NCBI GenBank assembly: GCA_002395925.1
Contig: DGVM01000184.1
Span: 1 to 6,223, forward strand
DNA length: 6,223 nucleotides
Direction: 5' to 3'
DNA from: Bacteroidales bacterium UBA4284
Lineage (GTDB): Bacteria > Bacteroidota > Bacteroidia > Bacteroidales > UBA932
The notes under the pieces were generated by a model. The model saw only the letters and a list, made by a program, of their open reading frames with translations. It was not told where the DNA came from and did not search any database. Positions 1 through 5,676 of the stretch are shown piece by piece; the first letter of the stretch is position 1; each line of letters opens with the position of its first letter. The position numbers and the translations under genes were made by a program.

Positions 1-212
1 CGATGTCGCTGGACGATTTCGCCGTCACTTTCTTCACCCGCGGCACCATCGGACTCGACACTCTCTCAACCTATATCTACACGGACGCCCGCAAGGGTGG
101 ACTTACCCCGGAGCTGCGTCCTCTCATGACAATTATTTTCCTTCTCGTACTCGTCCTTCTCGTGGTGTTCAACATACGCCAGGCCCGGACGGCGAAATCC
201 AACGCAAAATGA
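1..212 (+). CDS. potC: PotC, polyamine ABC transporter permease (3' end only)
   Basis: This is the last 69 complete codons of an inner-membrane permease of the spermidine/putrescine ABC importer; the 5' part lies outside the window, so the first ATG seen (base 3) is an internal Met and not a start. The fragment opens with MSLDDFAVTFFTRG, which matches the conserved LSLDD segment near the end of PotC proteins, followed by a LSTYIY stretch and a PEL segment. One hydrophobic helix (fragment residues about 41-59) is followed by a basic, presumably cytoplasmic tail, as expected for the last helix of a PotC permease. The stop TGA overlaps the potD start as ATGA, so the two genes are translationally coupled. 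potA and potB are likely upstream, but this cannot be seen. The family call is firm; polyamine specificity rests on family and context. Confidence 0.9.
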   Translation, partial: MSLDDFAVTFFTRGTIGLDTLSTYIYTDARKGGLTPELRPLMTIIFLLVLVLLVVFNIRQARTAKSNAK

Positions 213-1504
213 AAAAAATATTAGCATTTGCCGCAGCGGCCCTGTTTATGGCCGCCTGCTCAGGGGACAGGGATCAGATCCTCAAGGTTTACAACTGGTC
301 CGACTACATCGACGAAAGCGTCATCCCGGAGTTTGAATCCTGGTACAAGGAGCAGACTGGGGAGAACGTAAAGGTCATCTACCAGACCTTCGACATCAAC
401 GAGACCATGCTCTCGAAAATCGAGAAGGGACACGAGGACTACGATGTCGTCTGCCCGTCCGACTACATCATCGAAAGGATGCTCCAAAGCGACCTCCTTC
501 TGCCTCTTGACCGCGATTTCGGCGACACTCCCAACTACATCGACGATAATCTTTCTCCCTATATCCGCGACTGCTTCGACAAGATGATAGGCGGCGGCAA
601 GAATGCAAACGATTATTCCGTGGGCTACATGTGGGGAACCACCGGCATACTTTACAATGCAAAGTACGTGACCGACGAGGAAGCCTCCTCGTGGGAAGTG
701 ATACGCAACCCCAAGTTTGCCGACAAAATCTTCATCAAGGATTCCGCCCGCGACGTTTTCAGCCAGATAATCATCTACCTGCACAAGGACGATCTGGCCG
801 CTGGCAAGGTTACGCTCGATGAACTCATGCTCGATTCTTCCGACGAGGCGCTTGCCGAGGTCGAGGCCTTCATGAAGCAGGTCAAACCCCTTGTAGCTGG
901 CTGGGAGGCCGATTTCGGCAAAGACCAGATGACCCAGGAACGCGGCTGGCTCAGTCTCAACTGGAGCGGCGACGGCGTCTGGGCAATCGAAGAGGCCGAA
1001 GAGATTGGCGTCGATCTGCGCTATGCTCTTCCCAAGGAGGGCTTTACCGTTTGGTTCGACGGCTGGGTCATCCCCAAATATGCCAAGAATATCAAGGCTG
1101 CCAAGTACTGGATCAACTTCATGAGCCGTCCCGACATAGTTATCCGCAACGTCGATGTCACCGGTTATGTGTCCGTGAGCGGCGCCCCCGAGGTGCTTGA
1201 GGCCTTCACCGACGAAGATTACGAGGCTCTCGACCTTTCTTACTTCTTCGGTCCCGAGGCTGATTCCGTATGTGCGAATCCCGTGCTCTATCCCGACCGT
1301 GCCGACATCGAGCGCAGCACGCAGGAACACGACTGGGGCGAAAGGACTCCCCAGCTCGTCGAGATGTGGAGCCGCGTCAAGGGCGACAGCGCAAACAGCA
1401 TGACCGTCATAGTGGTGGTTGCATTCGTTCTGGCAATCGCAGCATTCGCCATCTACAGCAAGCTTGTCAAGGGACGCAAGAATTCCCGCAAGAAGCGCAG
1501 ATAA
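209..1504 (+). CDS. potD: PotD-like polyamine-binding lipoprotein with C-terminal membrane segment
   Basis: This is the substrate-binding protein that captures spermidine or putrescine outside the inner membrane and delivers it to the PotB/PotC permease. The start overlaps the potC stop (ATGA). Residues 1-16 form a short lipoprotein signal peptide ending in FMAAC, so Cys17 should be lipidated. The binding-protein fold follows: YNWSDY (W30, Y33), NETM (64-67), PSDYIIERM (S84, Y86), SARDVF, NWSGD (W252) and VWFDGW (W282, D284) correspond to the ligand-pocket segments of E. coli PotD. The protein has 431 residues against about 350 for E. coli PotD. Much of the excess is a C-terminal extension: after the normal end of the domain (VEMWSRVKGD) comes a hydrophobic helix at about 398-416 and a tail rich in Lys and Arg. 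The extension is in frame with no sign of a frameshift. The exact polyamine bound is not determined by sequence. Confidence 0.94.
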   Translation: MKKILAFAAAALFMAACSGDRDQILKVYNWSDYIDESVIPEFESWYKEQTGENVKVIYQTFDINETMLSKIEKGHEDYDVVCPSDYIIERMLQSDLLLPLDRDFGDTPNYIDDNLSPYIRDCFDKMIGGGKNANDYSVGYMWGTTGILYNAKYVTDEEASSWEVIRNPKFADKIFIKDSARDVFSQIIIYLHKDDLAAGKVTLDELMLDSSDEALAEVEAFMKQVKPLVAGWEADFGKDQMTQERGWLSLNWSGDGVWAIEEAEEIGVDLRYALPKEGFTVWFDGWVIPKYAKNIKAAKYWINFMSRPDIVIRNVDVTGYVSVSGAPEVLEAFTDEDYEALDLSYFFGPEADSVCANPVLYPDRADIERSTQEHDWGERTPQLVEMWSRVKGDSANSMTVIVVVAFVLAIAAFAIYSKLVKGRKNSRKKRR

Positions 1505-1511
1505 GTCCCTT
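1505..1511. other. 7-bp convergent gap between potD and the HhH gene
   Basis: Only seven bases separate the TAA stop of potD from the TGA stop of the convergent helix-hairpin-helix gene. No intergenic terminator can fit here, so each transcript must end inside the coding region of the other gene or run through it. Confidence 0.9.
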
Positions 1512-2492
1512 TCAGTCTTTTCCCGCTGCAACCCCGACAGGCTCTACAGCGCATCGTGCAAGGCGGCCGGCGTCCTCCTCGGAGAGGATTCCGGCCGCTT
1601 TCAGCGCCTCCACGCTCCATCCTTCCGGGGGCGTATTGTTCCGGAAAAGAACAATGGAACGGGCAGCCTGCCAGTCCCTTATATATGGATGAAGACGCAG
1701 GCTGTCGGCCCCGAGGCTCCAGAGACGGAATGGCTTTGACGGGGCGGAACAGCTTATGAGGTCCGACAGTGCGTCGTACTTTTCCTTGTCGAAACGGTAA
1801 ATGTCCATCAGCTGCTCCTTGTAGGAGTAGCTGCCCAGCCTTTCGCGGTAGCTCACCATTTTCGATGCGAAATACGGCCCTATTCCCGGCAACTCGTCGA
1901 ATGCCGCAGAATCAGCTTTGTTGATGTCGGTCTTGGGAATGACGATGAATGGCTCCAGCCGGCGGAATACCGAATCCGAAACCACATAACTCCGTGCAAA
2001 GTCGGAGGGTCGCCGGAAGCGGCCTCCGCTGGAGCGGTAGTTGTCTATGGACTGAGCCTGCTTCTCGCTGAATCCCAGGCGTATGAGGTCTTCGACGCTG
2101 ACGGTGTTGGGGTTGAAGCGGAAGCTCTCTACCCGCCGGGTGGCACGGCGCATGTGCTCCACCGCTTCGCTGTGAGGGGCGTTCCGGCGTATCGTTACAG
2201 GGCCTTCTTTTCTGCTTGCACCGTCGCCGTAGCGCTCCGTTAAGCCTCCGGGCGCAACCGCCGCTGCGGATTCCGGGGTGCCGGGGCCGCGGTCGAGCAG
2301 ACGGGCGGCAAGGGCCGGGTCGATTACGTAGACGGTGTCGGGATTGTCGCGCAGCGATTCTATCCGCAGGGATGCTGCCCGCTGCAGAAAGAGTGCAGAC
2401 TGATAACCTATTACGAGAAAAGCAAGAGCGATAGCGCCGATTTTGAATACGGATGCCGGAGTGCCGTTATCCTGCGTCTTCTTCCTGTCCAT
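1512..2492 (-). CDS. Membrane-anchored helix-hairpin-helix protein (ComEA-like)
   Basis: This is a 326-residue protein with one N-terminal membrane helix (about 15-37) after a basic, Lys-rich start, which predicts the N terminus inside and the bulk of the protein outside the inner membrane. A variable linker (about 45-120) leads to three helix-hairpin-helix units: about 126-181 (FNPNTVSVEDLIRLGF, with YRSSGGRF and PSDF), 189-248 (DINKADSAAFDELPGIGPYFASK), and 262-312 (LRLHPYIRDWQAARSI). The second contains the classic PGIG hairpin. Such modules bind DNA without sequence specificity, and ComEA is the DNA receptor for natural transformation. Multi-HhH proteins of this shape are common in Bacteroidetes but their role is mostly untested, so DNA uptake is an inference. 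The start overlaps the end of rsmI by 26 bases and is preceded by a strong Shine-Dalgarno sequence, which supports this ATG. Confidence 0.85.
   Translation of the reverse strand: MDRKKTQDNGTPASVFKIGAIALAFLVIGYQSALFLQRAASLRIESLRDNPDTVYVIDPALAARLLDRGPGTPESAAAVAPGGLTERYGDGASRKEGPVTIRRNAPHSEAVEHMRRATRRVESFRFNPNTVSVEDLIRLGFSEKQAQSIDNYRSSGGRFRRPSDFARSYVVSDSVFRRLEPFIVIPKTDINKADSAAFDELPGIGPYFASKMVSYRERLGSYSYKEQLMDIYRFDKEKYDALSDLISCSAPSKPFRLWSLGADSLRLHPYIRDWQAARSIVLFRNNTPPEGWSVEALKAAGILSEEDAGRLARCAVEPVGVAAGKD
1561..1600. repeat. GC-rich inverted repeat, possible hairpin inside HhH gene
   Basis: GCGGCCGG (1563-1570) is perfectly complemented by CCGGCCGC (1591-1598), and A1561/T1600 could add to the base. 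Inside the 20-base spacer, TCCTC (1573-1577) and GAGGA (1584-1588) can form a second stem. On the + strand the structure is followed by TTT, a weak U-tract. It lies about 60 bases beyond the potD stop, so it could slow or end the potD transcript. It also encodes AAGILSEEDAGR in the HhH protein, so the symmetry may be a coding coincidence. Confidence 0.4.
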
Positions 2493-3216
2493 CTTCCTTC
2501 CCCTCCTTGTACTTGTTGTGGTGCTCCTTGCGCCCTTCTGCCTTCAGGCCGGCAACCACAATTACAATCTCTCCCTTTGGCTCGGCAGCCTCGAAATGGC
2601 TGAGAACCTCGCCGAGCGTGCCCCGGCAATGCTCTTCGTGCAGCTTGGAGATTTCGCGGGCTACCGAACATTCGCGTCCGGGCCCGAAGACCTCGCAGAA
2701 CTGCTGCAGCGTCTGTACCAGACGCCTTGGTGATTCGTAGAATATCATAGTTCTTGTTTCGTTGGTTAAGGATTCGAGAAGGGTGCGCCGCCCTTTTTTC
2801 TGGGGAAGGAAACCCTCGAAGCAGAAGCGGTCGCAGGGGAGGCCGGAGGACACTATCGCCGGTATGCAGGCGGTGGCTCCGGGAAGGGTTTGGACGGGAA
2901 TTCCTTCCCGGGCGCATTCGCGTGCGAGGAGAAATCCGGGGTCGCTGATGCCGGGCGTGCCGGCGTCGGATATCAGGGCTACGGTAGCTCCGGAAAGAAT
3001 CTTGTCTTTGACCATGAGCACACTCTGGTGCTCATTGTATTTGTGGTGGGCCTGGAGCTTGCCCTTGATGCCGTAGTGCTGCAGCAATATGCCGCTGGTG
3101 CGGGTATCCTCGGCGAGGATGATGTCCGCCTCCCGGAGCACTGAAAGGGCTCTGAGCGTGATGTCGTCGAGGTTTCCGACGGGAGTTGGAACTATGTAGA
3201 GAATACCGCTGGGCAT
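2467..3216 (-). CDS. rsmI: RsmI, 16S rRNA (cytidine-1402-2'-O)-methyltransferase
   Basis: RsmI transfers a methyl group from S-adenosylmethionine to the 2'-oxygen of C1402 in the decoding centre of 16S rRNA, working with RsmH at the same nucleotide. The 249-residue protein shows the family's motifs in order: [12 protein letters not shown] (9-20), EDTRT (36-40), [12 protein letters not shown] (83-94), LPGA (111-114), GFLP (135-138), ESPRRL (161-166), REISKLHEE (187-195) and KGEIVIVV (214-221). This is the tetrapyrrole-methylase fold. E. coli RsmI is longer (286 residues) and has an extra C-terminal domain; here the catalytic core is followed only by a 26-residue tail (224-249) rich in Lys, Glu, Asp and His. 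The gene is first in a - strand pair with the HhH gene, overlapping it by 26 bases, and is divergent from tdk. The ATG at 3216 starts directly before the conserved N terminus. Confidence 0.97.
   Translation of the reverse strand: MPSGILYIVPTPVGNLDDITLRALSVLREADIILAEDTRTSGILLQHYGIKGKLQAHHKYNEHQSVLMVKDKILSGATVALISDAGTPGISDPGFLLARECAREGIPVQTLPGATACIPAIVSSGLPCDRFCFEGFLPQKKGRRTLLESLTNETRTMIFYESPRRLVQTLQQFCEVFGPGRECSVAREISKLHEEHCRGTLGEVLSHFEAAEPKGEIVIVVAGLKAEGRKEHHNKYKEGKEDGQEEDAG
2502..2508 (-). promoter_or_regulatory. Canonical Shine-Dalgarno for the HhH gene, inside rsmI
   Basis: On the - strand the sequence AAGGAGG sits nine bases before the HhH ATG (2492), with a further AAGGAA between them. 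It is a full complement of the 16S anti-Shine-Dalgarno sequence and lies in the RsmI codons for K237-E238-G239. None of the other starts visible in the window (potD, tdk, the YiiX-like gene, DUF389, ohrR) has a comparable site. Confidence 0.75.
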
Positions 3217-3230
3217 ATCGAAGTTTTTGT

Positions 3231-3238
3231 TATCTTTG
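3231..3238 (+). promoter_or_regulatory. Candidate -7 promoter box for tdk
   Basis: TATCTTTG is an exact match to the Bacteroidetes -7 consensus TAnnTTTG and lies 19 bases before the chosen tdk ATG (3258). No convincing TTTG is present at the usual -33 distance (about 3205-3211), so the call rests on the -7 box and position alone. Confidence 0.5.
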
Positions 3239-3244
3239 TGAGTA

Positions 3245-3252
3245 CAAAGCTA
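3245..3252 (-). promoter_or_regulatory. Candidate -7 promoter box for rsmI
   Basis: On the - strand this reads TAGCTTTG, an exact match to TAnnTTTG, with a TTTG at 3275-3278 upstream (22-base spacing, slightly long for a -33 element). Transcription would start near 3239 and give a leader of roughly 20 bases before the rsmI ATG at 3216. The -33 element lies inside the tdk coding region. Confidence 0.5.
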
Positions 3253-3257
3253 AGCAA

Positions 3258-3830
3258 ATGTTTTCAGAAAACCACAAAAAATCCGGCTGCATCGAGGTAG
3301 TTTGCGGCTCGATGTTCTCCGGCAAGACGGAAGAACTCATACGGCGTCTCCGCCGTGCCCAGTTTGCCAACCAGAAAATAGCCATATTCAAACCGGCCCT
3401 GGACAATCGTTATTCCGACGTGGAAGTCGTTTCTCACGATTTCCATAAAATCACCTCGAAACCCATTGCAGATGCGTCCGAGATGCTGGATGTGGCGGCG
3501 GACGTAGAGGTCGTGGGCGTCGATGAGGCCCAATTCTTCGGCAGCAACCTGGTCGATGTGTGCCAGGCGCTTGCCGACAGGGGAGTGAGGGTGATAGTAG
3601 CCGGGCTGGATACCGATTATCTCGGAAAGCCATTCGGCCCCATGCCCATGCTTATGGCCGTGGCCGAGGACGTGCAGAAGGTACATGCCATCTGCGTCAA
3701 GTGCGGCAACCTCGCCAATCACTCGCACCGTCTTTCCAAGAGCCAGGACCTTGTGGTGCTGGGCGAGAAAGACATCTACGAGCCCCTTTGCCGGGAGTGC
3801 TACAACAAAGCCATCAAGGGAGAAGCTTAG
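3258..3830 (+). CDS. tdk: Thymidine kinase, type II (TK1-like)
   Basis: Thymidine kinase phosphorylates thymidine (and deoxyuridine) with ATP to give dTMP in the pyrimidine salvage pathway; it acts in the cytoplasm, usually as a tetramer. The 190-residue protein has the P-loop GSMFSGKT (17-24), the VDEAQFF segment with D89 and the catalytic E90, the lasso segment [15 protein letters not shown] that closes over the nucleoside, and two CxxC pairs (C146/C149 and C178/C181) that bind structural zinc. These features and the length are typical of the type II family. The reading frame is open further upstream to 3186, but that part is antisense to the rsmI 5' end; the ATG at 3258 is chosen because the conserved domain begins about ten residues later and a -7 box lies just ahead. 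Its 3' end overlaps the convergent lipoprotein gene by 17 bases. Confidence 0.97.
   Translation: MFSENHKKSGCIEVVCGSMFSGKTEELIRRLRRAQFANQKIAIFKPALDNRYSDVEVVSHDFHKITSKPIADASEMLDVAADVEVVGVDEAQFFGSNLVDVCQALADRGVRVIVAGLDTDYLGKPFGPMPMLMAVAEDVQKVHAICVKCGNLANHSHRLSKSQDLVVLGEKDIYEPLCRECYNKAIKGEA
3814..3830. other. 17-bp convergent overlap of tdk and YiiX-like gene
   Basis: The last codons of tdk (stop TAG at 3828-3830) and of the - strand lipoprotein gene (stop TGA, complement of 3814-3816) share 17 bases. Both reading frames are intact and both protein ends are plausible, so the mRNAs must be complementary at their 3' ends. No separate terminator lies between them. Confidence 0.85.
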
Positions 3831-4464
3831 CCTTTACGTCCACAAGACACTCCTCTTCCATCATGCCGCGGGGGTTCGTTCCTGCAACTCCCTGAGGTAC
3901 GGGTATCCCCAGCTGGGCGAACAGCCATTCCCAGTATCCGGGCATCGTGCCGTCGGGCGCCAGGAAGTTCATAGGGGCTTCGCTGAAGATGTGTTGCCCG
4001 TCGGGAGTTATGTAGCTGTCGCGCACCAGCTCGGTGCAGTATCTGGCAGTATCGCATGGCACGAACGAGTTATTGTATCTCAATCCTATGAAAGTCTTTG
4101 CGTTGCGGACGAACTGAGCTACGCCCGTGGTGTCTCTCAACCGTTTGATGATAAAACTCGGGCTCGCTCCGCCGCGCAGCTTGAAGTCGGCGATCAGCGT
4201 GTCCAGAGGGTGCCTGTCCACTCCGTGCTTTAGGGTGGCGTCTATGACCCAGATGCTGTCGCCCCGGGCCTCCAGGATTGCGGTATGGATGATGTTCAGC
4301 GGCTCTCCTTTCGAGGTGGCCTCGCCTATTGCGTCGGTCATGGAGCCTTCGGCGCTGTAATCGGCCGGAATGCCTATGAACAGCAGGTCGCCGGTTTTGA
4401 TTGTATCACGTGAGCAGGAAATTGCTGCGATAATGGGCAGAAGCGATAAAAAAAGTCTTTTCAT
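3814..4464 (-). CDS. YiiX/YebB-like permuted NlpC/P60 cysteine hydrolase lipoprotein
   Basis: This 216-residue protein has a lipoprotein signal peptide ([17 protein letters not shown]) with Cys17 as the predicted lipidation site, so it should be attached to a membrane outside the cytoplasm. After it come TGDLLF (24-29), a His in IIHTAIL (H60), GLRYNNSF (127-134) and YCTELV with C143. The order His before Cys is the circularly permuted arrangement of the YiiX/YebB-like branch of the NlpC/P60 papain-like fold; H60 and C143 are the likely catalytic pair. Members cleave amide or ester bonds, and both peptidoglycan and lipid substrates have been proposed in the superfamily, so the substrate here is open. 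It is a single-gene unit, divergent from DUF389 and convergent with tdk, whose end it overlaps. An exact -7 box directly before the ATG suggests a very short leader. Confidence 0.8.
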   Translation of the reverse strand: MKRLFLSLLPIIAAISCSRDTIKTGDLLFIGIPADYSAEGSMTDAIGEATSKGEPLNIIHTAILEARGDSIWVIDATLKHGVDRHPLDTLIADFKLRGGASPSFIIKRLRDTTGVAQFVRNAKTFIGLRYNNSFVPCDTARYCTELVRDSYITPDGQHIFSEAPMNFLAPDGTMPGYWEWLFAQLGIPVPQGVAGTNPRGMMEEECLVDVKAKLLP

Positions 4465-4471
4465 AATGCCG

Positions 4472-4479
4472 CAAAGATA
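4472..4479 (-). promoter_or_regulatory. -7 promoter box for the YiiX-like lipoprotein gene
   Basis: The - strand reads TATCTTTG followed by C, an exact Bacteroidetes -7 box, ending only seven bases before the ATG at 4464. Transcription starting at the usual distance would give a leader of only a few bases. A clear -33 TTTG is not seen. Confidence 0.5.
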
Positions 4480-4491
4480 AGGTAAAATTTG

Positions 4492-4498
4492 TATTTTG
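4492..4498 (+). promoter_or_regulatory. Weak candidate -7 box for DUF389 gene
   Basis: TATTTTG is one base short of TAnnTTTG; an overlapping alternative, TAAAATTTG (4483-4491), is one base too long. Either would place the transcription start just before or at the hairpin at 4502-4521. No good -33 element is visible, so the assignment is tentative. Confidence 0.25.
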
Positions 4499-4501
4499 GC
4501 A

Positions 4502-4521
4502 CCGAAAGAATTAACTTTCGG
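4502..4521 (+). repeat. Perfect hairpin/palindrome in the DUF389 leader
   Basis: CCGAAAG (4502-4508) and CTTTCGG (4515-4521) are perfect 7-base inverted arms around a 6-base A/T loop. There is no following T-run, so it is not a standard terminator. It ends 18 bases before the DUF389 ATG. It may be a 5' mRNA-stabilising hairpin or a dyad operator for a repressor. Confidence 0.6.
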
Positions 4522-4539
4522 AATTCAACTCAGAACGGT

Positions 4540-5676
4540 ATGGCAAAAAACAACATAGGCAATTTCTTCCGCAACCTCCTCAATCTGTCCGACTATGTTG
4601 ACCTGGAGGGCGCCGGCCTTTCGATCAGGAAAAACGTTTATTTCCGGGGCCCCAACGTATTCATTCTCGCATGCGCCATCGTCATCGCGTCCGTGGGGCT
4701 CAACGTCAATTCCATCCCTGTGATCATCGGCGCCATGCTCATTTCGCCCGTCATGGGTCCTATTCTTGGATTCGGATTCAGCCTGGGCGTGCGCGACAGC
4801 CAGCTGCTCAAGGATTCGCTCCGCAACTTCGGAGTGATGGTTGCTATAAGCATACTTGCGTCCACCTTATTCTTCCTTCTGAGCCCGCTCAATCTTGAGC
4901 ATCCCACCGAGCTGCTTGCCCGTACAAATCCTACCATTTACGACGTTCTTATCGCGTTGTTCGGCGGTTTTGCCGGCATCCTGGAGAACTCGCGCAAAGA
5001 GAAGGGCACAGTGCTTTCTGGTGTCGCCATCGCTACGGCGCTCATGCCGCCGCTTTGTACTGTGGGTTACGGCCTGTCCATCCTCAACTGGGGCTACGTG
5101 CTTGGCGCTGCCTATCTATTCCTCATAAACAGCGTATTCATCGCGCTTGCCACGTATCTGGGAGTCAAGTATCTCAATTACCCGGCGGTGGTTTCTGACG
5201 TCGATTCGCGTCGCAGCCTTACGGCGAGGGCCGTTGCAGTAGTGCTCGTGATTCTTATCGTGCCGAGCGTCTTTTCTGCAGTAGATATCATCAAGGACAG
5301 CAATTTCAAGATCCGGGTCGAGCGTTTCGTGGGCGACAACAAGTCGATCGGACGGGGATTCATCTACGATTACGAGATCGACAGCAGCGCGGAACCGTCC
5401 AAGGTGGTAGTGTTCCTTGCCGGCGGTCAGCTTAGCGGAGAAGAGCGGGAACGCCTTTATACATCTGCCGCTTCGCACGGCATAGACCCCACAAGGCTTG
5501 TAATCCGCGACGAGGCTTCTGCAAGCCAGGACAAGGTCTCGGATTCGGAAATAATAAAAGGAGTACTTGAGTACTCCAATAACAGGATTGAGGAACTGCT
5601 GGACTCGATTGCGGTCCTTAATTCCAGGCTGAACGCTTATCGTGAGCTTGGCCTCGACAGCCTGCTCGTCCGTTAG
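4540..5676 (+). CDS. DUF389 family integral membrane protein
   Basis: This 378-residue protein belongs to the DUF389 family (TIGR00341-like), inner-membrane proteins with no established function. The hallmark segments are GAMLISPVMGPILGFG (64-79) and ATALMPPLCTVGYGL (165-179), with polar and Pro residues inside hydrophobic helices, which suggests a transport or channel core. About seven hydrophobic segments are visible, near 38-54, 58-83, 96-115, 133-148, 157-180, 186-206 and 230-250. A soluble C-terminal domain (about 251-378) holds an alpha/beta-like stretch (VVVFLAGGQLSGEE, LVIRDE) and a helical, possibly coiled-coil end (336-370). The ATG at 4540 is chosen; the open frame continues upstream to 4489 but has no ATG there and would cross the hairpin. 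The stop is interlocked with the convergent ohrR stop. Family membership is secure, while any role is unknown. Confidence 0.92.
   Translation: MAKNNIGNFFRNLLNLSDYVDLEGAGLSIRKNVYFRGPNVFILACAIVIASVGLNVNSIPVIIGAMLISPVMGPILGFGFSLGVRDSQLLKDSLRNFGVMVAISILASTLFFLLSPLNLEHPTELLARTNPTIYDVLIALFGGFAGILENSRKEKGTVLSGVAIATALMPPLCTVGYGLSILNWGYVLGAAYLFLINSVFIALATYLGVKYLNYPAVVSDVDSRRSLTARAVAVVLVILIVPSVFSAVDIIKDSNFKIRVERFVGDNKSIGRGFIYDYEIDSSAEPSKVVVFLAGGQLSGEERERLYTSAASHGIDPTRLVIRDEASASQDKVSDSEIIKGVLEYSNNRIEELLDSIAVLNSRLNAYRELGLDSLLVR
5673..5676. other. Interlocked convergent stops of DUF389 and ohrR (TTAG)
   Basis: The four bases TTAG hold both stops: TAG on the + strand (5674-5676) for DUF389 and TAA on the - strand (complement of 5673-5675) for ohrR. 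No intergenic space or terminator is left between the two genes. Confidence 0.9.

Noticed and set aside
260..1531. A 423-codon open frame on the - strand covering nearly all of potD
   Set aside because: It lies exactly antisense to a gene with clear PotD motifs, has no recognisable domain, and its composition is what the codon bias of potD would give when read in reverse. Its length comes from the rarity of stop complements in a GC-rich gene.
1561..1600. The GC-rich inverted repeat as a definite terminator
   Set aside because: The U-tract is only three bases and the sequence is coding on the other strand; it is kept only as a candidate hairpin.
3186..3257. A longer start for tdk
   Set aside because: The added 24 residues are antisense to the conserved N-terminal codons of rsmI and have no counterpart in thymidine kinases; the promoter box also lies inside this stretch.
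3264..3728. A 154-codon - strand frame opposite tdk
   Set aside because: It is fully antisense to tdk, which has all its catalytic and zinc motifs; there is no independent support for a protein here.
3685..4233. A 182-codon + strand frame opposite the YiiX-like gene
   Set aside because: The - strand gene has a lipobox and catalytic-type motifs, while this frame has none and starts inside tdk.
4496..4512. A sigma-54 type promoter suggested by TTGGCAC before DUF389
   Set aside because: The -24-like part is good, but at the required spacing the -12 part reads GAATT in place of TTGC, so the match fails in an essential element.
4489..4539. A longer start for the DUF389 protein from a TTG
   Set aside because: The extension would cross the perfect hairpin and the tentative promoter, begins with a rare start codon, and adds no recognisable sequence; the ATG at 4540 is better placed.
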